Source: a virus | Length of the DNA: 27,929 nucleotides | Virus record (IMG/VR): IMGVR_UViG_3300006874_000098 | Location: 1-27,929 of that record | Direction: 5' to 3' (one strand) | Shown here: in pieces, positions 8,375 to 18,168 of the stretch | Position numbering within the stretch: the first letter of the stretch is position 1 | How the letters are laid out: each line of letters opens with the position of its first letter | Position numbers and translations under genes: made by a program | The notes under the pieces: model-generated | Databases searched by the model: none | The model's input: only the letters and a program-made list of their open reading frames with translations | What the model was told of the DNA's origin: nothing

Positions 8375-11300
8375 ATGGCAGAAAAAACCGATTTAAATAT
8401 ATCACCATATTATGACGACTACAATGAAGACAAGAATTTTCATAAGGTTCTTTTCCGTGCAAGTCGACCACTACAAGCAAGAGAATTAACTCAGTCTCAA
8501 TCTATACTTCAAAATCAGGTTGAGAAATTTGGTGACCACTTCTTTAAAGAAGGTGCAATCGTCCAAGGTGCTCAAACAGATATTGACATGGAAGCATACT
8601 ATGTCAAGGTTTCTGCAGCCAATCCAAATTCAAACGGAGATGCAAATGTTGAAACCTACAGAACTGCAACTCATGAACAATATCTTCAAGGTAAAACCTC
8701 AGGTGTTATTGCAAAGTGTGTTTACTCTGCAGCTGAGACAGAAGATGAATCATTAACTCTTTTTGTTAAATACATTTCACAAGGAACTAATGATACACAC
8801 TCATTTGCGTTTTTAGCAAATGAAGAACTTCAAGTAGTTACACTTGACGGAGATGGTAATGCATCAGAAGTTGGGTCAAACAATAATGACTTTACAGTTT
8901 TAAGTGCAGATAAACTACCAATTGGTAGAGGTTCACTTGCAAAGATTACCGAAGGAATTGTTTATGTCAGAGGTTTCTTTGTTAAGGTTCCTGCACAAAC
9001 TTTAATCCTAGAGAAATTCTCAGGTAGACCTTCATACCGAATTGGTCTAAGTATTGTAGAATCTCTCATCAGTTCTGCCGAAGATAGTTCACTTTTAGAT
9101 AACTCTTCAGGAACTACAAACGAAAACGCTGCAGGTGCAGACCGTTTAAAAATTTCACTAACTCTATCTAAGTTTGCAATTGATACAACAGACGATATTA
9201 ACTTCGTTGAACTTGCACGAGTTAGTCAGGGTCTTATTGAATCACTAGTCAACACAACAAGATATGGTGACGGTATTACCTCAACCCTTGCACGAAGAAC
9301 ATTCGATGCAAACGGTGACTTTGTTCTTAGACAATTCACTCACTCACTTAGAGAACACTTAGACGATACCACAAACAGAGGATTTTATCCAAAGAGATAT
9401 GGTGGTGTAGAAGATAAATTCGTCCTACAGATTTCGCCTGGTAAGGCATATGTCCGTGGTTATGAAATTGATAAGATTGGAACAACCAATCTACCTTTTT
9501 CTAAAGCACGTTCAACAAAATCTATTCAAGATGCAAACACTCCTATTCGTTTAGGTAATCATCTTAGAGTATACAACGCACATTCACTTCCTGAATTCGG
9601 TAACGAAACAGGTTCAGACTCTATTGACCCATTCAACACATGTAAGTTATGGCCTAGTGTTGTTTCAAGTGCAGGAACAGAAAACTCAGAAGACCCTATT
9701 GGTTTTGCAAGAGTTAGAGACATTACATTAAGAGAAGGAACAGATTCCTCTAATGTATATACTGATGCAAGTGTTTGGGAACTCTCAATGTTTGACATTA
9801 AGATGTTCACAAAAATTTCAGGAACCCAAACAAACACATTCACAGCTGGTGACAGAGTTGTTGGGTCATCCTCAGGTGCATCAGGTATTGTTGCATACAC
9901 TTCATCAGGACAACTATATGTCCACGATGTAGTCGGAACATTCACAACTTCAGATTCTATTTCATCTCAAGGTTCTAATACAGGTTCAATTTCAACAGTA
10001 ACAGCTGTTAGAAACTACAACATTGATAGAGTAAGATCAATTACACAGGTTCCTGAAAATACTTCAAGAGAAGTTTTTACAGCTGATGTTCAATTAGATG
10101 CAGACAAGACTTTAACAGGAACCGTTATCTTTGCAAGTGGAAGTCCCACGGTTACAGGTTTTGGAACAAAGTATGTCACTGAACTTAAAGAAGGTGACTT
10201 AGTTTATAACCCTAGTGCATCAGAACTTCTAGTCGTAAGTTCAGTAACAAATGATACTTCTTTTACTGCAACAACAAATGCTGGTGGTTCATATCAAGGT
10301 AATGCAACGAGAAGAAGAGCACAACTGCACAATCAAGATCAGACAGTTAATATCTTCTCATGGCCAAGAAACTGGATTGCATCACATACACCCGAATCAG
10401 TAACAATTAAGAAACAAGAAGTTGTTACAATTTCTTCAGGTTCATTTACTGTAGATACAGATTCAAATGGAACCTTCTTACAGAGAAATACTGATAACTT
10501 CTCTATTGCAGTAGTTGAAGAATCATCAGGTTCACCAACAATTAACAATGGTGATATCCTTAACATTGAAGACTATACACTAAGTGTAACAACTTCAGGT
10601 TCAGGTCAACAGTTAACAGTATCAGGATTTGACTCAGCAGACAATGGTGCAAGATTGAAGGTAACCTTCTCTGCATCATATGTCAATCCAGTAAACAGAG
10701 ATAAGACACTACGACAAGCAAGATGTTTGAAAGTAGGTAGTGCAAGAAGTGCTGGTGGTTTTTACGGAACTGCATACGATGATAAAGATATATCACTAGG
10801 TGTTACAGATGCATTTAAGATTAGGGGTATCTACGAAGGTGTAGATGGAACTCCTCTACCACCGAATGCAGCTTTCAGTATTTCAAGTGGAACACCAGTT
10901 GCATATGAAAAGATTGTTGGACAAACATCTGATGCACATGCTGTCATTATTACATACAACGGTAGTGGTGCAACATCATACTTCTACTACACAAACAATA
11001 ATAGATTCCAAGATGGTGAAACTGTTATTGGACAAACATCAAATGCAATTTTCACTGTAGGTTCTATTTCAGCTGGTTCACCAAACATTACAAAGAGATA
11101 CTTCTTTGATGATGGACAGAGAGATGGATTCTATGACCTTTCAAAACTTACAAGAAAGGCAGGAGAACCTGCACCAAATAATGCTATCTTAGTAGTGTTT
11201 GACTACTTTACCTCATCAGGTGGTGGTGACTTCTATGATGTTAACTCTTATTCATCAATTGATTATAAAGATATCCCTGTCTACTCTCCAAGTAGAGTTG

Positions 11301-14300
11301 ACTTAGGTGGTTTAGAACCCGATGGAACTTATGAGTTATCAGATTCCGTAGACTTTAGACCATCTGTTGGACAGGTTTTAGGAAGTTCTACATTTGCAAC
11401 TGCAAATGCAGACCCCACATCTCCAGTTGATTTATCTAATTCATCCACTGGTGCTGTTTATGCACCGATGAGTTATGACACTGGTAGGTCATATAAGAGC
11501 AGTAGAACAGGTATTACATCATCAAACGCAAGTGTTGTAGATACACCTGTCAATGAAACATCCGTAGTGGGTGACCTAAGTTTCTATGTGGGAAGAATTG
11601 ATAAAGTGTTCCTACACAGAAGTGGAGAGTTTAGACTTTCACAAGGTATTCCAGCTCTTTCTCCAACAAAACCTAAATCTCTAGATGAATCTATTGAGAT
11701 GTTTGAGTTAACAATTCCACCTTATACTTTAAACTTATCAGAGATTAAAGTAAGGTCGTTTGAACACAGACGTTATACAATGTCAGACATTGGTAAGATT
11801 AATAATCGTGTAACTAACCTTGAAAGAATTACATCTCTTTCTCTGTTAGAAAAAGATACACAAACAAAACAGATTTTAGACTCAGATGGTTTTGATAGAT
11901 TTAAATCAGGTTTCTTAGTAGATAACTTTAGAGGTCACAGAGTTGGTGATACTCAACATCCCGACTATTCAATTTCAATTGATAATAAGTTGGGTGCAAT
12001 GAGACCTAAAAACTTTACACAGTTTTTTGACATTGAGTTAAACACAGGTGCTTCAGGAAGTTACCAAAAGACTGGTGACCTAATCACACTACCATATACT
12101 GAACAAACCTATATTAATAACACTAAAGCATCAAGACAAATAAATGTTAACCCATATAATGTGTTTGCATTTATTGGTAACATTAAACTAACTCCTGCAA
12201 CAGATATCTGGCAGGACACTGAACAACTACCCGAAGTAAGAGTAAATAGAGAAGGTAACTTTGATGCACTTTCAGGTATCAATGGTATTGGAACAGTTTG
12301 GAATAACTGGCAGACCACATGGGTTGGTGAACCTAGAACAGTTTCTAGTCAAGTTACTGCAACCTCTAATGGTCAGTGGTCAGGTGACCCTGCACAAGGT
12401 GGTGAATGGCAAGCTGGATTCCAGTTAACAAGAGAGATTACTGAAACACCCGAAACACAAACTAGAACAGGTGTTACTACATCTGTTGTGGAAGATTTTG
12501 TTGAAACAAGAAACGATAGAATCGTATCAGTTTCAGTCGTTCCTTTCATTCGTGCAAGAACAATTGAAATTGATGCAACTAATTTAAAACCTAATACTAA
12601 TCACTTTATATTCTTTGATGGTATTAGAGTCGATCAATATGTAAGACCATTTAGCGGTTCCTTCTCACAAGACGGTGGAACTGGTGCATCTTCAGGTGTT
12701 AAAACAAATGGTAACGGTAGACTTCGTGCATACTTTGATATTCCAAGTAACTCTGCACAGAGATTCCCAACTGGTCAAAGAGATTTAAGAATTACATCAA
12801 GTTTCTATAACTTGACTAACCCTGCATCTAGTGGTAATACACAGTATCAAGCACAGGGTCTTCTTCAATCTTCACAGACAGAAATTGTATCAACTAGAAA
12901 TGGTAGGATTGTAACTGAAACAACATCAGAAAATAGAGATTTTTCAAGTAGAGGTGAAATATTAAACTCAACTGCAATTGATACCTCTGCAACTCCATAT
13001 CCATCTCCACCTGAGATACCACCAGCTGCACAGATTCCAGTTGACAACACATCTGTTCCTGAACCAGTTTCAGAACCAACTCTTCCTACACCCGAACCTG
13101 CACCACAGTGGTCACCAATTGCAGCTCCAGTTCCTGAGCCATCTCCACCTATACCTACGGTAACCGAACCAGTAGTAGAAGACTTATGGGTGGAACCATG
13201 GTTTGAAAGAAGAGATTTAGCGAGACTACCTATATGGAGAAGAGAATTTCAAGAAGACCAAGACCCTCTTGCACAATCATTTTTGGTTGATGCATCAGGT
13301 GGTATGTTCTTAACTTCAGTAGGTATATACTTTGCAACCAAAGATGAGTCTATTCCAGTAAGAGTAGAAATCAGAAACATGGTTAATGGTTATCCAGGCC
13401 AAGTTATTCTACCATTCTCAGATGTAACTAAGAATCCTTCAGAAGTCACCACTTCAGTTGATGGTTCCGTTGCAACTACATTTACATTTGATTCACCTGT
13501 TTACTTAGAACAAGGTAAGGAATATTGTTTTGTAGTCTTATCAAACTCTGATAAGTATGAAGCATTTATTTCTAGAATGGGTGAACCTGATCTTATCACT
13601 GGACAAACCATTGCAGAACAACCTGCAACAGGTTCACTATTCATGTCTCAGAATGCATCCACATGGACAGCAGAACAGACTGATGACTTGAAGTTCCATC
13701 TAAAACATGCAAAATTTGATACAACAAAATATGCAGATTTAAGATTCGATAACGCTGCACTACCTGTTGCAAATCTTCAAGATAATCCAATTGAGTCATT
13801 TAGTGGACAGAACTATGTTAAAGTCTACAGTTATACACACGGAATGTATACGACTAGTTCTAATGTAACAGTTAGTGGTGTAACAGGTAATATGACAGGA
13901 TGTGTTGTGAACATTGGTGGTGCATCATTAGTAACAGGAAGTCTTCCAGCAGATGGAACATATACAGGTATTGCAACTACTACAGATGTAGGAAGTAGTG
14001 GTCAAAACTGCACAGTAGATATTGTAGTATCTTCAGGTGCAATCACATCAACCAAGATTTCAAATCCAGGCTTATCATATACAACAGATAATACACTAAC
14101 AGTTACAAACTTTGGTGGTGTAAGTGAAACAAACAGTGTTACCATAGCAATTGATACTGTTGCAGAAACACTAGGTGGTATACCAGTTGATGCAATCAAT
14201 CAGACATTTACATCAATCTCTAACATAGGTATTGATTCATTCTGTGTAATACCCGATGTGTCATCATACGATTTCGTTTCAGGTTATACAGCAGTAGAGT

Positions 14301-15103
14301 CAACATTGAGTGGTGGTGCAGATGCAAAATCAACTAGAAACTACTACTTTGATGCAATTCATACCATGATACCAAACACTATGTTGGAAAGCACACTGAT
14401 TAGTGTTGCAGTAAACACAACTGCAATGGATTCACCCGAAGGATATAGTGGTGGTGGAACTGCTTATCAGATGAGAGCAGCTGGTGATATGATAACACTA
14501 AATGATAATGTGTTCTTCAGTTCACCAAGTATTGTTGCATCTCCTATTAACGAAACAAATGAAATGTCTTCACAGAAATCATTCTATTGTAGAGTTCAGA
14601 TGAAGACACAAAACAGTAATGTGTCACCAGTATTGGATGTTGCAACTATAGGTTGTTTGGGTATTGCAAACAGAATAAATGAGATTAACTCATCTAATGA
14701 TGTTCCACTTGGAACTACCTATATTGCATCTACAGAACCCGATGGTGATAACAACAAGATGGTTTATGTAACGAAGAAAGTTAACTTGAAAACTCCTGCA
14801 ACTGCATTGAGAGTTACAGCTGATATCTTCAACCCACCTACAACGAATGTTAAGTTCATGTATAAAGTGTTAAGAAATGATGAAGCAACTCCTTTCGATG
14901 ATACAGGATGGGAATATTTTAACTCTAACGGTTCACCTGATTCTTCATTAGTATCAGATGCAAGAAACTTTAAAGAGTATGAGTTCACAGTTGAGAACCT
15001 ACCTGAGTTTGGTGCATTTGCAATTAAAGTTATAGGACAAGGAAGTAATACCTCAGTAGTGCCACTCGTATCTGCACTTAGATGTATTGCACTTGCAACA
15101 TAA
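8375..15103 (+). CDS. Giant baseplate/tail structural protein, DUF4815 type (2242 aa)
   Basis: The N-terminus (about 1-75), with NISPYYDDYNEDKNFHKVLF and SRPLQARELTQSQSILQNQV, is the conserved head of DUF4815 proteins, large virion proteins of T4-like marine phages. Further along are SSSGASG/QTSNA beta repeats (about 490 and 850-890), a long beta-rich body, a proline-rich hinge (about 1541-1600, many PEP/PSPP units), a DPLAQSFLVDASGGMFLTSVGIYF domain after it (about 1630), and a glycine-rich GTY...GAI module (about 1843-1914) shared with gp8. It lies directly after gp8, where T4 has gp9, gp10 and gp11, so I infer a peripheral baseplate role, possibly holding fibres. It is the largest protein in the window and nothing resembling gp9-gp12 follows. 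The exact function is not established. Confidence 0.8.
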   Translation: MAEKTDLNISPYYDDYNEDKNFHKVLFRASRPLQARELTQSQSILQNQVEKFGDHFFKEGAIVQGAQTDIDMEAYYVKVSAANPNSNGDANVETYRTATHEQYLQGKTSGVIAKCVYSAAETEDESLTLFVKYISQGTNDTHSFAFLANEELQVVTLDGDGNASEVGSNNNDFTVLSADKLPIGRGSLAKITEGIVYVRGFFVKVPAQTLILEKFSGRPSYRIGLSIVESLISSAEDSSLLDNSSGTTNENAAGADRLKISLTLSKFAIDTTDDINFVELARVSQGLIESLVNTTRYGDGITSTLARRTFDANGDFVLRQFTHSLREHLDDTTNRGFYPKRYGGVEDKFVLQISPGKAYVRGYEIDKIGTTNLPFSKARSTKSIQDANTPIRLGNHLRVYNAHSLPEFGNETGSDSIDPFNTCKLWPSVVSSAGTENSEDPIGFARVRDITLREGTDSSNVYTDASVWELSMFDIKMFTKISGTQTNTFTAGDRVVGSSSGASGIVAYTSSGQLYVHDVVGTFTTSDSISSQGSNTGSISTVTAVRNYNIDRVRSITQVPENTSREVFTADVQLDADKTLTGTVIFASGSPTVTGFGTKYVTELKEGDLVYNPSASELLVVSSVTNDTSFTATTNAGGSYQGNATRRRAQLHNQDQTVNIFSWPRNWIASHTPESVTIKKQEVVTISSGSFTVDTDSNGTFLQRNTDNFSIAVVEESSGSPTINNGDILNIEDYTLSVTTSGSGQQLTVSGFDSADNGARLKVTFSASYVNPVNRDKTLRQARCLKVGSARSAGGFYGTAYDDKDISLGVTDAFKIRGIYEGVDGTPLPPNAAFSISSGTPVAYEKIVGQTSDAHAVIITYNGSGATSYFYYTNNNRFQDGETVIGQTSNAIFTVGSISAGSPNITKRYFFDDGQRDGFYDLSKLTRKAGEPAPNNAILVVFDYFTSSGGGDFYDVNSYSSIDYKDIPVYSPSRVDLGGLEPDGTYELSDSVDFRPSVGQVLGSSTFATANADPTSPVDLSNSSTGAVYAPMSYDTGRSYKSSRTGITSSNASVVDTPVNETSVVGDLSFYVGRIDKVFLHRSGEFRLSQGIPALSPTKPKSLDESIEMFELTIPPYTLNLSEIKVRSFEHRRYTMSDIGKINNRVTNLERITSLSLLEKDTQTKQILDSDGFDRFKSGFLVDNFRGHRVGDTQHPDYSISIDNKLGAMRPKNFTQFFDIELNTGASGSYQKTGDLITLPYTEQTYINNTKASRQINVNPYNVFAFIGNIKLTPATDIWQDTEQLPEVRVNREGNFDALSGINGIGTVWNNWQTTWVGEPRTVSSQVTATSNGQWSGDPAQGGEWQAGFQLTREITETPETQTRTGVTTSVVEDFVETRNDRIVSVSVVPFIRARTIEIDATNLKPNTNHFIFFDGIRVDQYVRPFSGSFSQDGGTGASSGVKTNGNGRLRAYFDIPSNSAQRFPTGQRDLRITSSFYNLTNPASSGNTQYQAQGLLQSSQTEIVSTRNGRIVTETTSENRDFSSRGEILNSTAIDTSATPYPSPPEIPPAAQIPVDNTSVPEPVSEPTLPTPEPAPQWSPIAAPVPEPSPPIPTVTEPVVEDLWVEPWFERRDLARLPIWRREFQEDQDPLAQSFLVDASGGMFLTSVGIYFATKDESIPVRVEIRNMVNGYPGQVILPFSDVTKNPSEVTTSVDGSVATTFTFDSPVYLEQGKEYCFVVLSNSDKYEAFISRMGEPDLITGQTIAEQPATGSLFMSQNASTWTAEQTDDLKFHLKHAKFDTTKYADLRFDNAALPVANLQDNPIESFSGQNYVKVYSYTHGMYTTSSNVTVSGVTGNMTGCVVNIGGASLVTGSLPADGTYTGIATTTDVGSSGQNCTVDIVVSSGAITSTKISNPGLSYTTDNTLTVTNFGGVSETNSVTIAIDTVAETLGGIPVDAINQTFTSISNIGIDSFCVIPDVSSYDFVSGYTAVESTLSGGADAKSTRNYYFDAIHTMIPNTMLESTLISVAVNTTAMDSPEGYSGGGTAYQMRAAGDMITLNDNVFFSSPSIVASPINETNEMSSQKSFYCRVQMKTQNSNVSPVLDVATIGCLGIANRINEINSSNDVPLGTTYIASTEPDGDNNKMVYVTKKVNLKTPATALRVTADIFNPPTTNVKFMYKVLRNDEATPFDDTGWEYFNSNGSPDSSLVSDARNFKEYEFTVENLPEFGAFAIKVIGQGSNTSVVPLVSALRCIALAT

Positions 15104-15104
15104 G

Positions 15105-15317
15105 ATGTCAGAGTATAGTAGAGTAGAAGGACATTCAAATCTTATTAGAGATGAAGAAACCACTGCTATCGTTAATACCGATATCAATGCATACTACATG
15201 GCTAAGAGAAGAAAAGAAATTTTTATGACTCAGGTAAATGAAATAAATACATTAAAGAAGGAAGTAACGGACATTAAAATCCTTCTTCAAAAAATGGTAG
15301 AAAAATTAAATGGCTAA
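15105..15317 (+). CDS. Small coiled-coil structural protein (70 aa)
   Basis: The start chosen is ATG 15105, 1 base after the giant gene's stop, giving MSEYSRVEGHSNLIRDEETTAIVNTD; an earlier in-frame ATG at 15087 lies inside the giant gene and is less likely. The VEGH..LIRD...AIVNTD head is a pattern found in small proteins of marine T4-like phages. Residues about 43-68 (NEINTLKKEVTDIKILLQKM) have hydrophobic residues in heptad spacing, a probable short coiled coil for oligomerisation. The 3' end overlaps the next fibre gene by 8 bases, so the two are translationally coupled. Likely a baseplate or fibre-attachment adaptor; the role is inferred from position only. Confidence 0.75.
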   Translation: MSEYSRVEGHSNLIRDEETTAIVNTDINAYYMAKRRKEIFMTQVNEINTLKKEVTDIKILLQKMVEKLNG

Positions 15318-16890
15318 GACAGTAGACAACCACAGCACAATCGAAGACTTTAGAAGACGTTATAACGAACTTGCAACAGACGTTGGTGATATATCAGGCC
15401 TAAGAGACACTATTAAAAACTTTAATGGTGGTTCAATTGTAGATGCTGTAAATGCAATCGAAGATAAAACTTTTTTCTTTCAAGAATTTATTTATACTGC
15501 AACTTCAGGTCAGACTACATTTAGTGGTGATGATGAATTCGAAAATGAACTAAAATTTAAAAGAAACAGAATACAGGTTTTCAAAAACGATCAACATTTA
15601 TTAGAGACAGATGATTATATTATCGCCTCACCATTAGGTGCATTTCATACTTCTATTGTTTTAAATGTAGCTGCATCTTTAAATGATAAGATTACTATCT
15701 ATTCATATACTGGTTCCTTTGAGGGAACAGCTAATGCAGCTAATATTATAGGGTATTTTTCAGAGTCTGCTGCAAACACTATTTACAATACCAATGATAA
15801 CGGTGTTATTCTAAATGGTGATAACTCTACACCAACTACTACATTACAAGCAGGTTACACACTTCAACTTGCAGGTAAAACATATGCAGAAGAAGATATT
15901 ACACTTGCAAGTGGTAAGACATTAACTGCACCTATTATTACAGATGGCACTGCACAAATCACTGGTGGAGTCGGAACTTCATTCTCAAGTATTACCTCAA
16001 CAAGTTTTGTGGGTAATCTAACAGGTAACGTTACATCCAGTGGTCTATCAACATTTTCAAATGCTGACATTAATGGTGGTGCTATTGATGGAACAACAAT
16101 TGGAGCAACAACTACTTCAACTGGTGCATTTACAACTGTTAGTGCAAGTGGTGGTTTTAGTGGTAACCTAACAGGTAACGTAACTGGTAATGTAACTGGT
16201 AACTTGACAGGTAATGTTACAGGTAATGTTACAGGTGATCTGACTGGTGATGTTACAGGTGATGTAACTGGTAACTTGTCAGGAAACGTAACTGGTAATG
16301 TTACAGGTAATGTAACAGGTAATGTCACGGGGACAGTTTCAAGTATTTCTAATCACAGCACAACTAACTTAACAGAAGGCACAAATAAATACTACACTGA
16401 TGCAAGGGTAGACTCAAGAATGAGTGGTAAGGATTTAAACTTCTTTGATGATGTTAATTATACCACAACCCCAACAGCAGGTCAAATTCTAGTATGGGAC
16501 AACGCAAATCAATATTGGGAACCTGCTGATAATTCAACAACCTCAGATAGTGTTACTGAAGGTTCAAACAATTTATACTTTACGAATGCTAGAGTTTCTA
16601 CAAGAGTTGACACAATACTTAATCACTCTAATCACAGTAATATTACTGCGACTAAAGTCGGTGATGAAATTAGATTGTCTGCTGCATCACAATATGGTGA
16701 CTCGGATGTTCAATCTTATTTGAGTGGTGGGGCAGGACTTGCATTGAGTGGTTCAGGAAGTTTTTCTGTAAATACAAGTAATGGTGTGAAAATTTCAGGT
16801 GATAATGTCGTATTAGATTACGAGACTACGTCCACTGCACCATCAAGTGTTGGTTCAACATCTACAGGACACCTTTGGTTTGTAATTTAA
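15310..16890 (+). CDS. Tail fibre protein with tetrapeptide-repeat array (526 aa)
   Basis: An N-terminal helical segment (about 1-50, TIEDFRRRYNELATDVGDI) probably anchors it. It is followed by a beta module (about 57-136, QEFIYTATSGQTTF...RIQVFKNDQHLLETDDYI) similar to the aromatic 'GQT-F...V-NG' modules of phage baseplate and fibre proteins. Residues 285-341 are 14 tandem G-N/D-V/L-T units, expected to form an elongated beta shaft. After this come two LTEGTNKYYTDARV / VTEGSNNLYFTNARV units (about 350-435) and a C-terminus ending GHLWFVI. This is the classic modular tail fibre architecture of marine myoviruses. The start overlaps the 70-aa gene. Binding target unknown. Confidence 0.85.
   Translation: MAKTVDNHSTIEDFRRRYNELATDVGDISGLRDTIKNFNGGSIVDAVNAIEDKTFFFQEFIYTATSGQTTFSGDDEFENELKFKRNRIQVFKNDQHLLETDDYIIASPLGAFHTSIVLNVAASLNDKITIYSYTGSFEGTANAANIIGYFSESAANTIYNTNDNGVILNGDNSTPTTTLQAGYTLQLAGKTYAEEDITLASGKTLTAPIITDGTAQITGGVGTSFSSITSTSFVGNLTGNVTSSGLSTFSNADINGGAIDGTTIGATTTSTGAFTTVSASGGFSGNLTGNVTGNVTGNLTGNVTGNVTGDLTGDVTGDVTGNLSGNVTGNVTGNVTGNVTGTVSSISNHSTTNLTEGTNKYYTDARVDSRMSGKDLNFFDDVNYTTTPTAGQILVWDNANQYWEPADNSTTSDSVTEGSNNLYFTNARVSTRVDTILNHSNHSNITATKVGDEIRLSAASQYGDSDVQSYLSGGAGLALSGSGSFSVNTSNGVKISGDNVVLDYETTSTAPSSVGSTSTGHLWFVI
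16162..16332 (+). repeat. In-frame 12-bp tandem repeats (GNVT array)
   Basis: Fourteen 12-base units encode G-(N/D)-(V/L)-(T/S), residues 285-341 of the fibre. Units vary at synonymous positions (ggtaatgttaca, ggtaacgtaact and others), so the array is not a fresh slippage product. A short version (GNLTGDVTGDVTGNAS) recurs in the 801-aa fibre. Confidence 0.9.
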
Positions 16891-16899
16891 TGGGACAAA

Positions 16900-18156
16900 A
16901 TGACAGATATATACGTAAATACTGGAACAACCTTTCAACAACCTTATAATGCTCGCCAACCTGCAATTGGTAGGGTTCCTGCGAACTCACAATTAACAGC
17001 TAGGCAACCTGTAAATGCACAAACACCATTTACCTATCAGAATAGGTCACCGTTCACTTATAGAAACCCTGTAAGTGGTCAACAACCTTATATTGCTGAT
17101 GCTCAGCAACCATATCCGTATATTGCTAATGCACAGCAACCCTATATTGCGAATAGTCAAACACCATTTACTTATCAGAACAGACAACCTGCAATAGCAC
17201 AACAACCTTATATTGCTAATGCTCAACAACCATACATTGCTAATGGACAAACTCCATTTACCTATCAAAACAGATACCCTGCTAATGCACAAACACCATA
17301 TATTGCAAATGCAAGACAACCTGCTACCTACCAAGCAAGGTCTCCATTTACATATAGAAATCCTTATATTGCAAATGCTCAACAACCCTATATTGCAAAT
17401 GCTAGACAACCTTCTATTGCAAATGCACAAACACCGTTTATCTATCAGGCTGCCTATCAAGCACAGGGAAATTATCGAGTTCCTTTCACTTATCAAGTTT
17501 CAGTCCCAGCAATAGGAACAGCTCCTGCTAATGGAACACAGCCTGGTGCAAATATAACGGTAACTGAAACAGTTTCAAATTCCACAACAGGCATGTCTTT
17601 GTGGTTGTATAAAAGCACACAAAATGCCCCACCAAGTGTGTTTGCTAATTTTATAATTTATATAAAACTTAATTTTACCTCTACAACTGCTGTAACTATG
17701 TCAGCAAAATTTACAACTGGGCCATATAGTAACAGGTCTCTACCCTCATGGGCTTCCTCTTGGGGGACTTATTATGTTATGTGGTATCTGAGTGTTAGTT
17801 CAACACCTGATACTTTTCAACATGAAACTTCTACATCGTATATGATAGAAGACAATGGGGGAAACCAGTATGTGGCAACTAATATAGGCACCAATAGTGA
17901 TGTTACTTACTCAATTAATGGCACTTCAACAAATTATACTTGGCCAACAACCTCATATCTTGGAACTTATGGATATCAAATTAATATGACAATGGAGCAA
18001 GAAGGTTATGGTGGGGGAACAGCCACTTTTACCCATGGTCATACTTTCAGAATGAATAAATCAGGGTTTCCTACATATACAGGCCCTAGTGTTGATACTG
18101 ATAATGAGATAATAATGCTAAATTCTGGTGGTGGAACACCGCCTCCACCTGTTTAG
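16900..18156 (+). CDS. Octapeptide-repeat fibre/adhesin-type protein A (418 aa)
   Basis: Residues about 13-200 are a run of octapeptide units of the form (Q/R)-(Q/T/S)-P-(Y/F/S)-(I/T)-(A/Y)-(N/Q/R)-(A/N), such as QQPYIANA, QTPFTYQN and RSPFTYRN. The run contains almost no acidic residues, no Cys and no Lys; Arg is the main charge and Tyr/Phe recur every few residues. Residues about 216-408 form a separate beta-rich, Ser/Thr-rich domain (NITVTETVSNSTTG, then SLWLYK) that could be a receptor-binding head, followed by a GGGTPPPPV tail. I do not recognise a named family for the repeats. It starts 9 bases after the preceding fibre and its stop overlaps the ribosome-binding site of the second repeat protein. 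A cell-surface binding fibre is inferred from context. Confidence 0.75.
   Translation: MTDIYVNTGTTFQQPYNARQPAIGRVPANSQLTARQPVNAQTPFTYQNRSPFTYRNPVSGQQPYIADAQQPYPYIANAQQPYIANSQTPFTYQNRQPAIAQQPYIANAQQPYIANGQTPFTYQNRYPANAQTPYIANARQPATYQARSPFTYRNPYIANAQQPYIANARQPSIANAQTPFIYQAAYQAQGNYRVPFTYQVSVPAIGTAPANGTQPGANITVTETVSNSTTGMSLWLYKSTQNAPPSVFANFIIYIKLNFTSTTAVTMSAKFTTGPYSNRSLPSWASSWGTYYVMWYLSVSSTPDTFQHETSTSYMIEDNGGNQYVATNIGTNSDVTYSINGTSTNYTWPTTSYLGTYGYQINMTMEQEGYGGGTATFTHGHTFRMNKSGFPTYTGPSVDTDNEIIMLNSGGGTPPPPV
16936..17499 (+). repeat. 24-bp coding repeats of protein A
   Basis: Roughly 23 in-frame octapeptide-type units (some shortened to 6 or lengthened to 10 residues) with P at the third position. 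Units alternate between the YIANA and FTYxN classes. Base differences are mostly synonymous. Confidence 0.85.
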
Positions 18157-18168
18157 GAGATATAAGTA

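Noticed and set aside
15087-15104. Upstream ATG for the 70-aa coiled-coil gene
   Set aside because: It lies inside the C-terminus of the giant gene and would add MHLQHK ahead of the conserved MSEYSRVEGH start; ATG 15105 fits better.
15864-16328. Reverse-strand Pro/Val-rich 154-residue frame
   Set aside because: Antisense shadow of the 12-bp repeat array; no start signal and no neighbouring genes on that strand.
16162-16332. Array of N-x-T glycosylation sequons in the GNVT repeats
   Set aside because: The sequon pattern follows from the tetrapeptide itself; there is no oligosaccharyltransferase in view, and such arrays are common beta-shaft sequence in phage fibres.
17047-17496. Reverse-strand open frame across the protein A repeats (Cys/Ile/Leu-rich)
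   Set aside because: It is the antisense of a periodic coding repeat, which keeps stops out of other frames. No ribosome-binding site, and the + strand frame has a proper start and neighbours. The same applies at 18118-18318, 27104-27378 and 27655-27918.
18127-18149. GGTGG/CCACC hairpin at the end of protein A as a terminator
   Set aside because: It encodes the GGGTPPPPV tail and has no T-run after it; the next ribosome-binding site follows at once, so read-through is expected.
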